The position numbers were made by a program, and so were the translations under genes. DNA of 64,000 nucleotides, taken from assembly GCA_937924895.1 (NCBI GenBank), contig CALEYP010000050.1, positions 17,162 through 81,161 on the forward strand, read 5' to 3'. Positions 18,441 to 27,484 of the stretch are shown here, piece by piece. Source of the DNA: an uncultured Alphaproteobacteria bacterium (GTDB taxonomy: Bacteria > Pseudomonadota > Alphaproteobacteria > Puniceispirillales > Puniceispirillaceae). Below the pieces are notes generated by a model. The model searched no databases and was not told the DNA's origin. It was given only the letters and a program-made list of their open reading frames with translations. Each line of letters opens with the position of its first letter. Positions within the stretch are counted from its first letter, which is position 1.

Positions 18441-19677
18441 ATTGCTGTCTCTGCCAATTTTGACTGAAGATAGTTTCCCGGCCTTTTTCGGGATGCCGCG
18501 GTATAAAACAGGCTAAAATCAAAGAGATGAACGCCATCAGCGCGGCAAGAATATAGACGCCATCAGGCGCCACAATCCATAAATAACCCAATGCCGCTGG
18601 CAAGAAAACAGCTGCGATATGATTGATGGTAAAGGCCACAGCTGCCGTTGGTGCCATATCTTCAGGGTCACCAATTTTCTGGAAATAGGTTTTCAATGCA
18701 AAAGCAAGCGCAAATAATAAATGGTCAATCACATAGAGCGCGGCACCAACCCAGGCAGACCAGTCAAAATAATAAATGCCGCCATAGAGAATGAATAATA
18801 TGGTAAGGCCCGCATATTCAAAAATGAGGGCAAATCGCTCCCCTAATTTCTGCACGAACCGCCCCATGAGCGGGGCAAAAATCATATTAGCAACATAATT
18901 AATCAAGAATAAAATCGTGAGATGATGCACCTCATAGCCAAATTTTTCGACCATCATGAAGGCGGCAAACACCACAAAAATCTGACGACGGGCGCCAGAC
19001 ATGAATTGTAGTGCGTAATATAGCCAATAGCGTGATTTTAGCACCAGCTTCTTTTCTTGTTCGTAATGTGAGGTGAATTGCGGAAAGGCAAAAGCAGCAT
19101 AAAGCACGAGTGCTACACAAATGCCTCCACCAACGCCATAAACAACAACATAAGATAATGACAAGCTATGCCAGAGAAGGCTAATCGCACCATAGGCCAC
19201 TAGTGAGGCCGCTGAGCCGGCTGCAATGAGCCAGCCTAACATCTGTGGCGCTTTATCTTTGGCAATCCATTGTAATTGCAGGGATTGGTTCACAGTCTCA
19301 AAATAATGAAAGCCCACTGACCCAATGAAAGTTGTTATCAAAAGACCTGTAAATGTGGGAAAAGACGCAGTCAGTGCCGTTGCCCCGCCCAATAAGAGGA
19401 GGGAGATGAGGGCTAAGCTCTGTTCTCGCACTAAGAATAAGAGCAAGATCACCGCAATTGCTAAGAAACCTGGGATTTCGCGCACCGTCTGAAGCCACCC
19501 AATTTCAACACCTGTGAATTGTGCCGCTTCAATGACAAAATTATTCAGCAAGGCAGACCATGTTGCAAAAGCCAGCGGCATGGCAAAAGAGAGAATGAAT
19601 AATAACGCGATAGGCTGACGCCATAGGGGCAAGTGGGCCGCATCGGCAAGGCTTACGCGTTGAGAAGACAGAAACAT
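18424..19677 (-). CDS. MFS transporter
   Basis: The 417-residue protein has about twelve hydrophobic segments with a longer hydrophilic middle loop (around FTSHYEQEKKLVLKSRYW), the layout of the major facilitator superfamily. The substrate is unknown. It starts seven bases after the stop of an AAC(6')-like acetyltransferase gene, which makes a two-gene operon likely. That pairing suggests a drug or toxic-metabolite handling unit, but no efflux-specific motif was identified. Confidence 0.85.
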   Translation of the reverse strand: MFLSSQRVSLADAAHLPLWRQPIALLFILSFAMPLAFATWSALLNNFVIEAAQFTGVEIGWLQTVREIPGFLAIAVILLLFLVREQSLALISLLLLGGATALTASFPTFTGLLITTFIGSVGFHYFETVNQSLQLQWIAKDKAPQMLGWLIAAGSAASLVAYGAISLLWHSLSLSYVVVYGVGGGICVALVLYAAFAFPQFTSHYEQEKKLVLKSRYWLYYALQFMSGARRQIFVVFAAFMMVEKFGYEVHHLTILFLINYVANMIFAPLMGRFVQKLGERFALIFEYAGLTILFILYGGIYYFDWSAWVGAALYVIDHLLFALAFALKTYFQKIGDPEDMAPTAAVAFTINHIAAVFLPAALGYLWIVAPDGVYILAALMAFISLILACFIPRHPEKGRETIFSQNWQRQQFSPKM

Positions 19678-19684
19678 AGGGGGC

Positions 19685-20149
19685 CTATTTGCTGAGGTTT
19701 TTTCTGAAATATGTCACAGTTTCCGTTTCTTGGAACCCCCATTTTTGATGGGCATGGCGTGCCGCCCAATTTTCAGCATAGGTGTCTGATGCTATCTCGC
19801 GGATCCCTTCTGCTTTTGCCCAATCCTCTGCGACTTTCACCAATGCGGTACCAAGGCCTGATTGTTGCCAATTTGGGGCGCAGTAAATACCTTCAATAAA
19901 GGCCACCGGTCGATAAAGACAGCCATTCACATAAGGGCGTGTGGATAATTCAAGAAATCCGATGGCTGTACCATTGCTATCATAGGCCAGCCAAGCCGTC
20001 ATGCCATGATTATCACACAAATCAATCAGGTCTTTCAAATGCGCCTCATAGCTATCTTGAGGCCACAAGGCTGTGCGTAGCTGTGCCAAAATAGGATAGC
20101 TCTTTGATGTCACAGCAGATATGTCTATATCATGTAAGGGAGGCATCAT
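19685..20149 (-). CDS. GNAT acetyltransferase resembling aminoglycoside 6'-N-acetyltransferase AAC(6')-I
   Basis: This GNAT protein of about 154 residues has the acetyl-CoA motif region APNWQQSGLGTALVKVAEDWA. Its central and C-terminal blocks (PYVNGCLYRPVAFIEGIY, IASDTYAENWAARHAHQKWGF, TETVTYFRKNL) are those of AAC(6')-I-type enzymes. In that family the 6'-amino group of aminoglycosides is acetylated, but environmental homologues may have other amine substrates. The frame is open to a TTG at 20197; I prefer the ATG pair at 20149/20146 where the family N-terminus begins. It is followed by an MFS transporter gene, probably in one transcript. Confidence 0.8.
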   Translation of the reverse strand: MMPPLHDIDISAVTSKSYPILAQLRTALWPQDSYEAHLKDLIDLCDNHGMTAWLAYDSNGTAIGFLELSTRPYVNGCLYRPVAFIEGIYCAPNWQQSGLGTALVKVAEDWAKAEGIREIASDTYAENWAARHAHQKWGFQETETVTYFRKNLSK

Positions 20150-20276
20150 CGCATCTTTCAAAAGATAAGGGTTATCTCGCTTATTTGCGCCTTTCAAAGA
20201 TGATGCCGTATATAATAAATCTTGTCTATATGACGCTGAGGCACCAAACGCGAAGACAGAAGAGGGACACAGAAAT

Positions 20277-20720
20277 ATGAGATATGTTCACACGATGATA
20301 CGCATTACAGATATCGATGAATCACTTGATTTCTGGTGTGATAAGATGGGGCTTGAAGAGGTGCGCCGCCATGAGAATGAGGCAGGCAAATTCACACTGA
20401 TTTTCCTAGCTGCCCCAAAAGATAAAGACCAATCCGCGCAATTTCACGCACCTGAATTAGAATTAACCTATAACTGGGACTCTGACGAAGTTTATGAGAC
20501 AGGCCGCAGCTGGGGGCATCTCGCTTATCGGGTAGATAATATTTATGAGGTGTGTCAGCGTCTGATGGATAAGGGTGTTACAATCAATAGACCACCGCGG
20601 GATGGTCATATGGCATTTGTGAAATCACCAGATAATGTATCGATTGAGTTAATTCAAGAAGACGGGCCTCTGCCGCCTGCAGAGCCATGGGCTTCGATGC
20701 CAAATACAGGGAGCTGGTAA
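20277..20720 (+). CDS. gloA: Lactoylglutathione lyase (glyoxalase I)
   Basis: A 147-residue vicinal-oxygen-chelate protein with the glyoxalase I pattern. Metal ligands are likely His5 (MRYVHTMIRI), a Glu in LELTYNW, the His in SWGHLAYRV and the Glu in SIELIQ. GloA isomerises the hemithioacetal of methylglyoxal and glutathione to S-lactoylglutathione. The next gene, one base downstream, encodes glyoxalase II, so the complete two-step detoxification pathway is in one operon. A TATAAT-like stretch lies near 20208-20215. Confidence 0.92.
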   Translation: MRYVHTMIRITDIDESLDFWCDKMGLEEVRRHENEAGKFTLIFLAAPKDKDQSAQFHAPELELTYNWDSDEVYETGRSWGHLAYRVDNIYEVCQRLMDKGVTINRPPRDGHMAFVKSPDNVSIELIQEDGPLPPAEPWASMPNTGSW

Positions 20721-20721
20721 T

Positions 20722-21495
20722 ATGGGTCGCTGTCGCTATCTCCAATTTCCCTATCTGTCAGATAATTACGGCGTGCTTGTTCATGATGAGGAGACAGGTA
20801 AGACAGCAGCCGTAGATGCCGGTGATGATGCTGCCTATTTGGCGGCATTGGCAGAGGCGGGTCTGACACTGGATGAGATTTGGATTACTCACCACCATTG
20901 GGATCATACTGACGGGCTTGCCGCTCTTAAAAAGGCAACAGGCGCTGTGGTGCGTGGGCCAGCTGAGACGAAAGACCATATTGCTGCCCATATTGACCTT
21001 GGCTACCAAGATGGTGACAGTTTTGATTTCGCTGGGCAAACAGTGTCTGTTATAGCGACGCCTGGTCACACGCTTGATATGGTGAATTTCTTCCTCACTG
21101 GTGATGAGGTGCTTTTTTCAGGGGATAGCTTATTTACCCTTGGCTGTGGGCGTTTGTTCGAAGGCGATGGTCCGATGATGTGGGATAGCTTGCAAAAATT
21201 ACGGGCTTTGCCGACCCAAACCGTTATTTATGGTAGCCATGAATATAGTCTGGCAAATGCGAAATTCGCGTTGAGTGTTGATCCTCATAATACAGCGCTG
21301 CAGCACAGAGCGGCTGAGATTGAAGCGAAAAGAGCAAAGGATGAACCAACCGTCCCCTCTTTATTATCAGAGGAATTGGCGACTAATCCGTTCCTGCGGC
21401 CTGATGATGCCGGTATTCGTCAGCATCTGGGGATGGAGGCTGCCACTGATACGGCTGTGTTTACGCAAATTCGCACGCTGAAAGATAATTTTTAG
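20722..21495 (+). CDS. gloB: Hydroxyacylglutathione hydrolase (glyoxalase II)
   Basis: A 257-residue metallo-beta-lactamase-fold hydrolase with the metal-binding signature THHHWDHTDG (residues 56-65). Further ligands lie in TPGHTLD and FSGDSLFTLGCGR, and YGSHEYS and NPFLRPDD in the C-terminal part bind substrate in the family. It hydrolyses S-lactoylglutathione to D-lactate and glutathione, completing the glyoxalase pathway begun by the gene just upstream. GGGAG precedes the start. Confidence 0.93.
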   Translation: MGRCRYLQFPYLSDNYGVLVHDEETGKTAAVDAGDDAAYLAALAEAGLTLDEIWITHHHWDHTDGLAALKKATGAVVRGPAETKDHIAAHIDLGYQDGDSFDFAGQTVSVIATPGHTLDMVNFFLTGDEVLFSGDSLFTLGCGRLFEGDGPMMWDSLQKLRALPTQTVIYGSHEYSLANAKFALSVDPHNTALQHRAAEIEAKRAKDEPTVPSLLSEELATNPFLRPDDAGIRQHLGMEAATDTAVFTQIRTLKDNF

Positions 21496-21510
21496 CAGGA
21501 GGCGGGACAG

Positions 21511-22437
21511 ATGTTGATTTTTGAAGATTGGGATGCCGCAAAATCACATCATGTCCCCTCTGGCCATCCAGAGAGACCGGCACGCATCACAGCTGTGCAG
21601 ACAGTCCTTGCTGAGGCATTTTCGGATGTCCCTAGGCGCGCTGCGATACAGGCAAGTTATGAACAGCTTTCGTTGGTGCATCACCACTCTTATCTTGAAC
21701 AGCTGTATGATGCAGTCCCAGAAACGGGGCTGACAGGAATTGATGGTGACACTTTTTTATCGCCTGCCTCATTGAGTGCGGCTGAAAAGGCGGCAGGTGC
21801 TGGTTGCGCGGCGGTTGATGCAATTTTTCAAAATGAGACGCAAAGCGCCTTTGTTGCCATGCGTCCCCCAGGCCATCATGCTGAACCAGACCGCGCAATG
21901 GGCTTTTGTTTCTTTTCAAATGCCGCGATTGCAGCGCGATATGCGCAAAAAGCCTATGGTATTTCGCATGTCGCCGTTCTTGATTTTGACGTGCATCATG
22001 GCAATGGCACGCAGGCCGCCTTTTGGCAGGACCCTACCTGTTTTTATGCCTCCACACATGAAATGCCGCTTTTCCCAGGAACAGGCGCAACAGATGAAAC
22101 CGGGGCAGGGTCTATCTTTAATCAGCCCGTGCCAGCCGGTTGCACAGGGTCTATGATGGCACAAGCGTGGGACCAGTTACTGGCTCGATTAGAGGCGGTA
22201 GCTCCTGAATTGGTCATCATCTCTGCGGGGTTTGATGCGCATCAGGACGACCCCTTGGCATCATGCGCGCTTCAGTCGTCTGATTTTTATGAAATCACGG
22301 CGAAAATTTGTGGGCTAGCTGATAAAGTTGCCCAAGGCCGCGTGTTAAGCCTATTAGAGGGCGGCTATGATTTGCCAGCCCTCTCCTCGTCGGTGCAGCA
22401 TCATTTGCAAGCGCTGCGAGGGCGCGACACTCCCTAG
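21511..22437 (+). CDS. Histone deacetylase-family amidohydrolase
   Basis: The 308-residue protein has the class II HDAC / acetylpolyamine amidohydrolase fold. The paired His are in RPPGHHAEPDRAMGFCFF (about residues 119-136), the zinc ligands in VLDFDVHHGNGTQ (about 156-168), a further Asp in SAGFDAHQDDPLA, and the family Gly motif in LLEGGYDL. In bacteria these enzymes remove acetyl groups from polyamines, acetoin-type metabolites or proteins. The start follows AGGAGG and is 15 bases after gloB, so it may be co-transcribed with the glyoxalase genes. Confidence 0.88.
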   Translation: MLIFEDWDAAKSHHVPSGHPERPARITAVQTVLAEAFSDVPRRAAIQASYEQLSLVHHHSYLEQLYDAVPETGLTGIDGDTFLSPASLSAAEKAAGAGCAAVDAIFQNETQSAFVAMRPPGHHAEPDRAMGFCFFSNAAIAARYAQKAYGISHVAVLDFDVHHGNGTQAAFWQDPTCFYASTHEMPLFPGTGATDETGAGSIFNQPVPAGCTGSMMAQAWDQLLARLEAVAPELVIISAGFDAHQDDPLASCALQSSDFYEITAKICGLADKVAQGRVLSLLEGGYDLPALSSSVQHHLQALRGRDTP

Positions 22438-22703
22438 TATTTATAGTTATGCAGACTTTCTGCTTTTACTTTATCTACATGGCGCTCAACGAGCCAGATA
22501 GAGCTTAACTTTCCTAATGCCTTTTCAATTTCGATTAGGCTTTGGTCAATCAGCTCAAGAATCTTGTTGATTTGCGGGTCGTTAATCGTCTCGTTTTTTT
22601 CGGTTAGGTCCCACGCTAGCTCAGTGAGCTCTGATCGTAATTTCGTCAATTTATCTCTGCCAGATTTGCGAAGGTTTCGGACCTGTTTAACATGCTTATC
22701 CAT
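22434..22703 (-). CDS. Small charged helical protein, function unknown
   Basis: An 89-residue protein with no family I recognise. It has no signal peptide or membrane segment and is rich in Lys, Glu and Leu. Heptad-like spacing from residue 10 to 75 suggests one or two long helices or a coiled coil. Its 3' end overlaps the convergent deacetylase gene by four bases. Codon choice looks like the neighbours, and the ATG at 22703 is plausible, so I treat it as a real gene of unknown role. Confidence 0.6.
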   Translation of the reverse strand: MDKHVKQVRNLRKSGRDKLTKLRSELTELAWDLTEKNETINDPQINKILELIDQSLIEIEKALGKLSSIWLVERHVDKVKAESLHNYKY

Positions 22704-22829
22704 GCGGGCTCTCCTGCGAGGTCGTGGTGACGTTATGCGCCATATTTAGGGCAGGGACCCTCAGAAGGCAATGATTAGTTATTCCAGCGCCATAGATTGC
22801 ATTTATATGAAAATGGCATGTCTATGGCT

Positions 22830-22858
22830 CTTGAAGCGCAGAGGCAGACTTCCCATAT
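22830..22858 (+). promoter_or_regulatory. Sigma-32 (RpoH) type heat-shock promoter of htpG
   Basis: CTTGAA at 22830-22835 and CCCATAT at 22852-22858 are separated by 16 bases, matching the known RpoH consensus and spacing. The predicted transcript would start near 22865, before the htpG ATG at 22902 and after the upstream in-frame start at 22797. This supports the shorter htpG reading and heat-shock control. Confidence 0.75.
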
Positions 22859-22901
22859 GTGCCATAGAATAAAACGCGATAAGACACAGCGGAGTGAACC
22901 T

Positions 22902-24779
22902 ATGTCTAATTACAACTTTGAGGCAGATACTGGCAAAATCCTCGATATTGTGATCCATTCTCTCTATTCAAATAAAGAGATTTTTGTAAGAGAGCTGGTT
23001 TCAAATAGCTCAGATGCAATCGATAAATTACGCTATCTCGCCCTCAGTGATAAGACGCTTGCTGATGTGAGTGATGCGGCCGCAATCACCATTACTGCAG
23101 ATGCTGAAGCCAAGAGCCTTACCATTTCTGATACAGGAATTGGGATGAGCAAAGAGGAGTTGCAAAGTTCTCTTGGTACTATAGCACGCTCTGGCACCAA
23201 ATCTTTCTTAGAGGCAATGAGCCAAGCAAAGGCTGAAGGCGAAAATGCCGAACATGATAAATTAGCACTGATTGGACAATTTGGTGTTGGGTTTTATTCC
23301 GCCTTTATGGTGGCTGATAAGGTGTCTGTTCTTACCAAGAAGGCTGGAACAGATGAGGCATATCGCTGGGTATCAGATGGCCGGTCTGGCTATCAGATTG
23401 AAGAGGCTGATAAACAGGCACATGGCACGCAAATCACGCTTCATCTGAAAGAGGAGGAAGGTGAATTTTGCGAGGAAATGCGTCTGTCCCATGTGATTAA
23501 AACCTATGCTGACCATATCAGCTACCCCATCACATTCCAGCAAGGGGACGAGGAACGCCGCCTCAATGCCGCCTCAGCCCTTTGGACAAGGCCAAAATCA
23601 GAGATTTCTGAAGATGATTACAATGCCTTTTTCGCTGATATGGGGGCGGGCTATGGCACGCCGCTTCTAACGTTGCATAATGTGAGTGAGGGCACAGTAT
23701 CCTTTACCAACCTTTTGTGTATCCCAGAGATGCGTCCTTATGATTTATTCGATCCGGCACGAAAGCCAAAGGTGAAATTATATATCAACCGTGTCTTTAT
23801 CACAGATGACACTGATGCTTTAATTCCAGGCTGGTTACGCTTTGTCAGAGGGATAATCGATACATCCGATATTGATTTGAATGTGAGCCGTGAATTGCTG
23901 CAGCATAACCAGACCTTGAGCCGGATTGGTAAGGCTGTGGTAAAGCGGATTATTACAGAGCTCACCAAGCTGCATGATAAGGATAAAGAGACTTATGATA
24001 AGCTCTGGGATCAGTTCGGTATCGTGCTGAAAGAGGGGCTCTACGAAGATACGGATAACCGTGAAAAATTACTGAAAATTACGCGGTTTAAAACGTCAAA
24101 ATCCAAGGAATGGACATCTTTGGATGAGATTGTATCTCGGATGAAAGAAGGGCAAGATACGCTCTATACCCTCTCTGCAGAATCTGTGGCTCAAGCAGAA
24201 ATGTCACCTCATCTAGAAGGGTTAAAGGCACGTGATTTGGAGGTTATTTATCTCACAGATCCCGTTGATGAATTCTGGTTGCCGCTGGTCGGTGTCTATG
24301 ATGACAAATCATTTACATCTATTACCAAAGGTGGACTTGACCTTAACCAATTTGAAACTGAAGAGACGCCAGCTGATGAGGCAGGCGCTAGCCAAGATTA
24401 TGAGGCCTTGATCACAGCGATGAAAGCCGAATTGGGAGAGGCCGTAGCAGATGTGCGTCTATCGAAGACACTCACAGACAGTCCGGCTTGTCTTGTCGCA
24501 GATGAGAATGGGATGGATATCCAGATGCAGCGTCTGATGCGCCAGCATGATCCGAATTTCAAAGAGCCTGCCCCTATTTTGGAAATTAACGCTAATCACG
24601 ACATAGTGAAGGCTTTGCAAAATAGAGAAAAAGATGGCGCTGATATCGGTTTGCTCAGTGATGCCACACATTTATTATTTGAGCAGTCTTTGATTATTGA
24701 AGGTAAATCTCCGCCAAATATTGGCGAGTTTAGCGCGCGCATGACACGTGTCATGTCAAAGGTTGTGAAAGGGCAGTAA
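22902..24779 (+). CDS. htpG: Molecular chaperone HtpG (Hsp90)
   Basis: A 625-residue Hsp90, matching the usual bacterial length. The GHKL ATP-binding domain shows the catalytic Glu31 and Asn35 in RELVSNSSDAIDKL, the SDTGIGM motif and GQFGVGFYSAFMV. The middle domain has the catalytic-loop Arg in DLNVSRELLQHN, and the C-terminal dimerisation domain ends near the stop. The ATG at 22902 is chosen because it yields MSNYNFEADTGK, has GGAG eight bases upstream and lies just downstream of a sigma-32-like promoter; an upstream frame extension to 22797 would overlap that promoter. It folds or remodels client proteins in the cytoplasm under stress. Confidence 0.96.
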   Translation: MSNYNFEADTGKILDIVIHSLYSNKEIFVRELVSNSSDAIDKLRYLALSDKTLADVSDAAAITITADAEAKSLTISDTGIGMSKEELQSSLGTIARSGTKSFLEAMSQAKAEGENAEHDKLALIGQFGVGFYSAFMVADKVSVLTKKAGTDEAYRWVSDGRSGYQIEEADKQAHGTQITLHLKEEEGEFCEEMRLSHVIKTYADHISYPITFQQGDEERRLNAASALWTRPKSEISEDDYNAFFADMGAGYGTPLLTLHNVSEGTVSFTNLLCIPEMRPYDLFDPARKPKVKLYINRVFITDDTDALIPGWLRFVRGIIDTSDIDLNVSRELLQHNQTLSRIGKAVVKRIITELTKLHDKDKETYDKLWDQFGIVLKEGLYEDTDNREKLLKITRFKTSKSKEWTSLDEIVSRMKEGQDTLYTLSAESVAQAEMSPHLEGLKARDLEVIYLTDPVDEFWLPLVGVYDDKSFTSITKGGLDLNQFETEETPADEAGASQDYEALITAMKAELGEAVADVRLSKTLTDSPACLVADENGMDIQMQRLMRQHDPNFKEPAPILEINANHDIVKALQNREKDGADIGLLSDATHLLFEQSLIIEGKSPPNIGEFSARMTRVMSKVVKGQ

Positions 24780-24843
24780 CGCGTATTGCCAGTGTGGGAG
24801 AAGCTTGGTAGCGTCATGTCATGCAATTAATAGGTAGGATAAG

Positions 24844-26517
24844 ATGAGCCAACATATCCCTCACGCTAGACATGGCGGTCATATCCTTCTTGAATCTCTG
24901 ATGGCTTTGGGTGCGCGCCATGGCTTTGGTGTGCCAGGTGAATCCTATCTAGCCGCCCTTGATGCCATGGCAGATGGCGGGTTTGATTTCACCCTTTGCC
25001 GTAATGAGGGTGGGGCTGCTTTTATGGCAAGTGCTTATGGCAAGCTGACAGGTGAGCCTGGCATTTGCTTTGTAACAAGAGGGCCCGGGGCAACCAATGC
25101 CGCCATTGGCATCCATACGGCGCATCAAGATTCTAGCCCCTTGCTGTTATTTGTGGGGCAGGTTGGAACAGACCAGATAGGACGCGAGGCTTTTCAAGAG
25201 GTTGATTATAAGGCTGTCTTTGGTGGGTTGGCGAAATGGGTCGTTCAGATTGACGATATTGCACGCCTTCCAGAAATCGTCTCACGCGCATATTCTATGG
25301 CTATATCTGGGCGGCCAGGACCTGTCATTGTGGCTTTGCCAGAAGATATGTTGTCATCTCACTCAGATGTGTCCGCTGCTCATCCCATTACCATCCCGCA
25401 GCCTGCCGCGTCCGAGGATGATGTCACAGCTATTCTGGCGGCAATTACACAGGCAGAACGTCCCATCATCATTGCGGGCGGTAGTGGCTGGGACGATGAA
25501 GCACGGTACGATCTACAGCGCTTTGCCGAAGCCTTATCTTTGCCAGTAGCTGCAGCATTCCGCTATCATGATGTGATAGATAATCATTCACCCAGCTATA
25601 TTGGTGATGCCGGAGTAGCGATGAATGAAGGGCTCGCCAACCATCTGCAGGAGGCTGATCTTATCATTGCGCTAAATATCCGTTTTGGTGAGATGACAAC
25701 AAGAGCATGGTCATTATTTGACGTGCCGCGTATGAAGGCGATGTTAATTCATAGTCATCTCTGCGCTGATGAGATTAATAAGATCTATCAAGCGGATATT
25801 GCAGTGAATGCGTCGCCAAAGCAATTACTTGCCCAGCTATGGCAAGCGTGCCAAGAGCAGGTACCATCGCCACATCATCAGCTGTGGTGTCAGAAAGCGC
25901 GTCAGACCTATGAGGCCGCGCTTACACCACCGCCACAACATACCAAGCTGGATATGGCAGAGGTCATTCAGACGATTGAACATATGACACCGCATGATGC
26001 CATTATTACCCATGGGGCAGGGAATTTTGCCATTTGGCCAGATAAATTCATGCGATTTGGTACCCGCCGCTTATTAGCGCCGCAATCTGGTGCGATGGGT
26101 TATGGCCTGCCAGCTGCGATCGCTGCATGTAAGGTGGCAGACGCCGGTCAGAAAGTGATTTGCTTTGCGGGTGACGGTGATATTCAGATGAATTTATCGG
26201 AACTTGGCACAGCGATGCAGCATAATCTGAAACCTATCATTCTGATATTCAATAATGGGTCATATGGCACAATTCGTATGCATCAAGAAAAGCATTATCC
26301 TCATCGCGTATCTGGTACAGAGCTAGACAACCCGGATTTTGTCACGCTTGCCTCAGCCTATGGGTTCGAAAGTGCGCGTGTGACAAAAACAGATGAATTC
26401 CAGCCGCTATTTGAGGCAGCGCTGGCCTCCGATAAGGGGACAATCATCGAATTGATGCTCGATATTGAAGCCATTTCGCCCAAAATGACAATCAGCCGCC
26501 TTCGCAAAGGCAGCTGA
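24844..26517 (+). CDS. Acetolactate-synthase-like thiamine diphosphate enzyme
   Basis: The 557-residue protein has the three-domain layout of the IlvB/pyruvate oxidase family. The catalytic Glu (about 55) is in CRNEGGAAFMASAYGK, the FAD/nucleotide middle domain follows, and the C-terminal ThDP motif is GDGDIQMNLSELGTA...FNN. No acetolactate synthase small subunit is next to it, and a more typical ilvB begins at the right edge of the window, so this is probably a separate carboligase or decarboxylase. It converges on the mutase genes. Exact reaction unknown. Confidence 0.85.
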   Translation: MSQHIPHARHGGHILLESLMALGARHGFGVPGESYLAALDAMADGGFDFTLCRNEGGAAFMASAYGKLTGEPGICFVTRGPGATNAAIGIHTAHQDSSPLLLFVGQVGTDQIGREAFQEVDYKAVFGGLAKWVVQIDDIARLPEIVSRAYSMAISGRPGPVIVALPEDMLSSHSDVSAAHPITIPQPAASEDDVTAILAAITQAERPIIIAGGSGWDDEARYDLQRFAEALSLPVAAAFRYHDVIDNHSPSYIGDAGVAMNEGLANHLQEADLIIALNIRFGEMTTRAWSLFDVPRMKAMLIHSHLCADEINKIYQADIAVNASPKQLLAQLWQACQEQVPSPHHQLWCQKARQTYEAALTPPPQHTKLDMAEVIQTIEHMTPHDAIITHGAGNFAIWPDKFMRFGTRRLLAPQSGAMGYGLPAAIAACKVADAGQKVICFAGDGDIQMNLSELGTAMQHNLKPIILIFNNGSYGTIRMHQEKHYPHRVSGTELDNPDFVTLASAYGFESARVTKTDEFQPLFEAALASDKGTIIELMLDIEAISPKMTISRLRKGS

Positions 26518-26560
26518 TTAATCGTTTAGATTTTAGTGTGAGGTGGCGCAATAACCGCCT

Positions 26561-27481
26561 TTATTGGCCAAGGCGCGCTTTGCGATAATTATGCATGCGG
26601 CTCATCTGGTCGCTTGCTTTTTCAACAGTTTCAAGCGCCGCTTCCGTGACATTGCTGCCTGGGCCAAAGATGGCGGCAACTCCAGCCTCATAGAGGAAGT
26701 CATAGTCTTTCTCAGGGATAACACCACCACAGATCACCATAATATCCTCAGCACCTTTGTCCTTTAGATGTCCAATCAGCTGCGGGATAAGGGTTTTATG
26801 GCCCGCAGCAAGCGTGGAGATACCAATCACATGAACCCCTAAGGCAATGGCACTATCAGCCGCTTCTTCTGGTGTTTCAAATAATTGGCCTACATGAACA
26901 TCCATGCCCATATCAGAGAAGGCGCTGGCAATAACTTTCGCCCCTCTATCATGGCCATCTTGACCGAGCTTTGCCATATAAAGACCAGGTGCTTCTTCGG
27001 TGATGCCAGTAAACTGTGCGAGCGCGTCATTAATTTTGCCAAAGATAGGCGCATCGGCGCCGAACGCGTCTTGATAAACGCCTGTAACAAGTTCGTTCTG
27101 GCCTTCATATCTGCCAAAGCTGTCTGCGAGTGCTTCTGAGACTTCTCCCACAGTGGCACGTGCACGCATGGCCTCAACGGACAGGGCAAGTAAATTACCT
27201 GTCCCATCTTGGGCAGCTTGGCGCAAGGCTGCCAATGTGCGGGTGACTTCAGCCTCATCACGACGTGCTTTGATATCAACAAGTTGTGCAATTTGTTCTT
27301 CGCGCACAGCCTGATTATCAATTTCAAGAACATCAACTTGTGTGGCTTCTGCTGGCTGGAATTTATTCACGCCAACAATCACCTGATTGCCAGAATCAAT
27401 ATGAGCTTGGCGTTCCGTCGCAACCTTTTCAATCTCAGCTTTTGGAAAACCAGACTGTACCGCGACGGTCATTCCGCCCAT
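26561..27481 (-). CDS. Methylmalonyl-CoA mutase, C-terminal part with B12-binding domain (split by in-frame stop)
   Basis: This 306-residue ORF is the second part of methylmalonyl-CoA mutase. It begins at an ATG two codons after the TAA that ends the upstream ORF, in the same frame (TAA-GAA-ATG). Residues 1-160 are the linker region (GGMTVAVQSGFPK, VIVGVNKF), and 160-306 are the cobalamin domain with the DxHxxG signature DGHDRG (175-180), GISTLAAGHKT and a C-terminal GPGSNVTEAALE. The His of DGHDRG would ligate cobalt. The sequence looks intact and under selection. There is only a weak AAGAA before the ATG, so expression would depend on reinitiation or readthrough. Confidence 0.85.
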   Translation of the reverse strand: MGGMTVAVQSGFPKAEIEKVATERQAHIDSGNQVIVGVNKFQPAEATQVDVLEIDNQAVREEQIAQLVDIKARRDEAEVTRTLAALRQAAQDGTGNLLALSVEAMRARATVGEVSEALADSFGRYEGQNELVTGVYQDAFGADAPIFGKINDALAQFTGITEEAPGLYMAKLGQDGHDRGAKVIASAFSDMGMDVHVGQLFETPEEAADSAIALGVHVIGISTLAAGHKTLIPQLIGHLKDKGAEDIMVICGGVIPEKDYDFLYEAGVAAIFGPGSNVTEAALETVEKASDQMSRMHNYRKARLGQ

Positions 27482-27484
27482 TTC

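Noticed and set aside
22797..22901. Extended htpG N-terminus
   Set aside because: The extra residues are not part of the family, and the region holds a sigma-32 promoter and lies before the well-placed GGAG.
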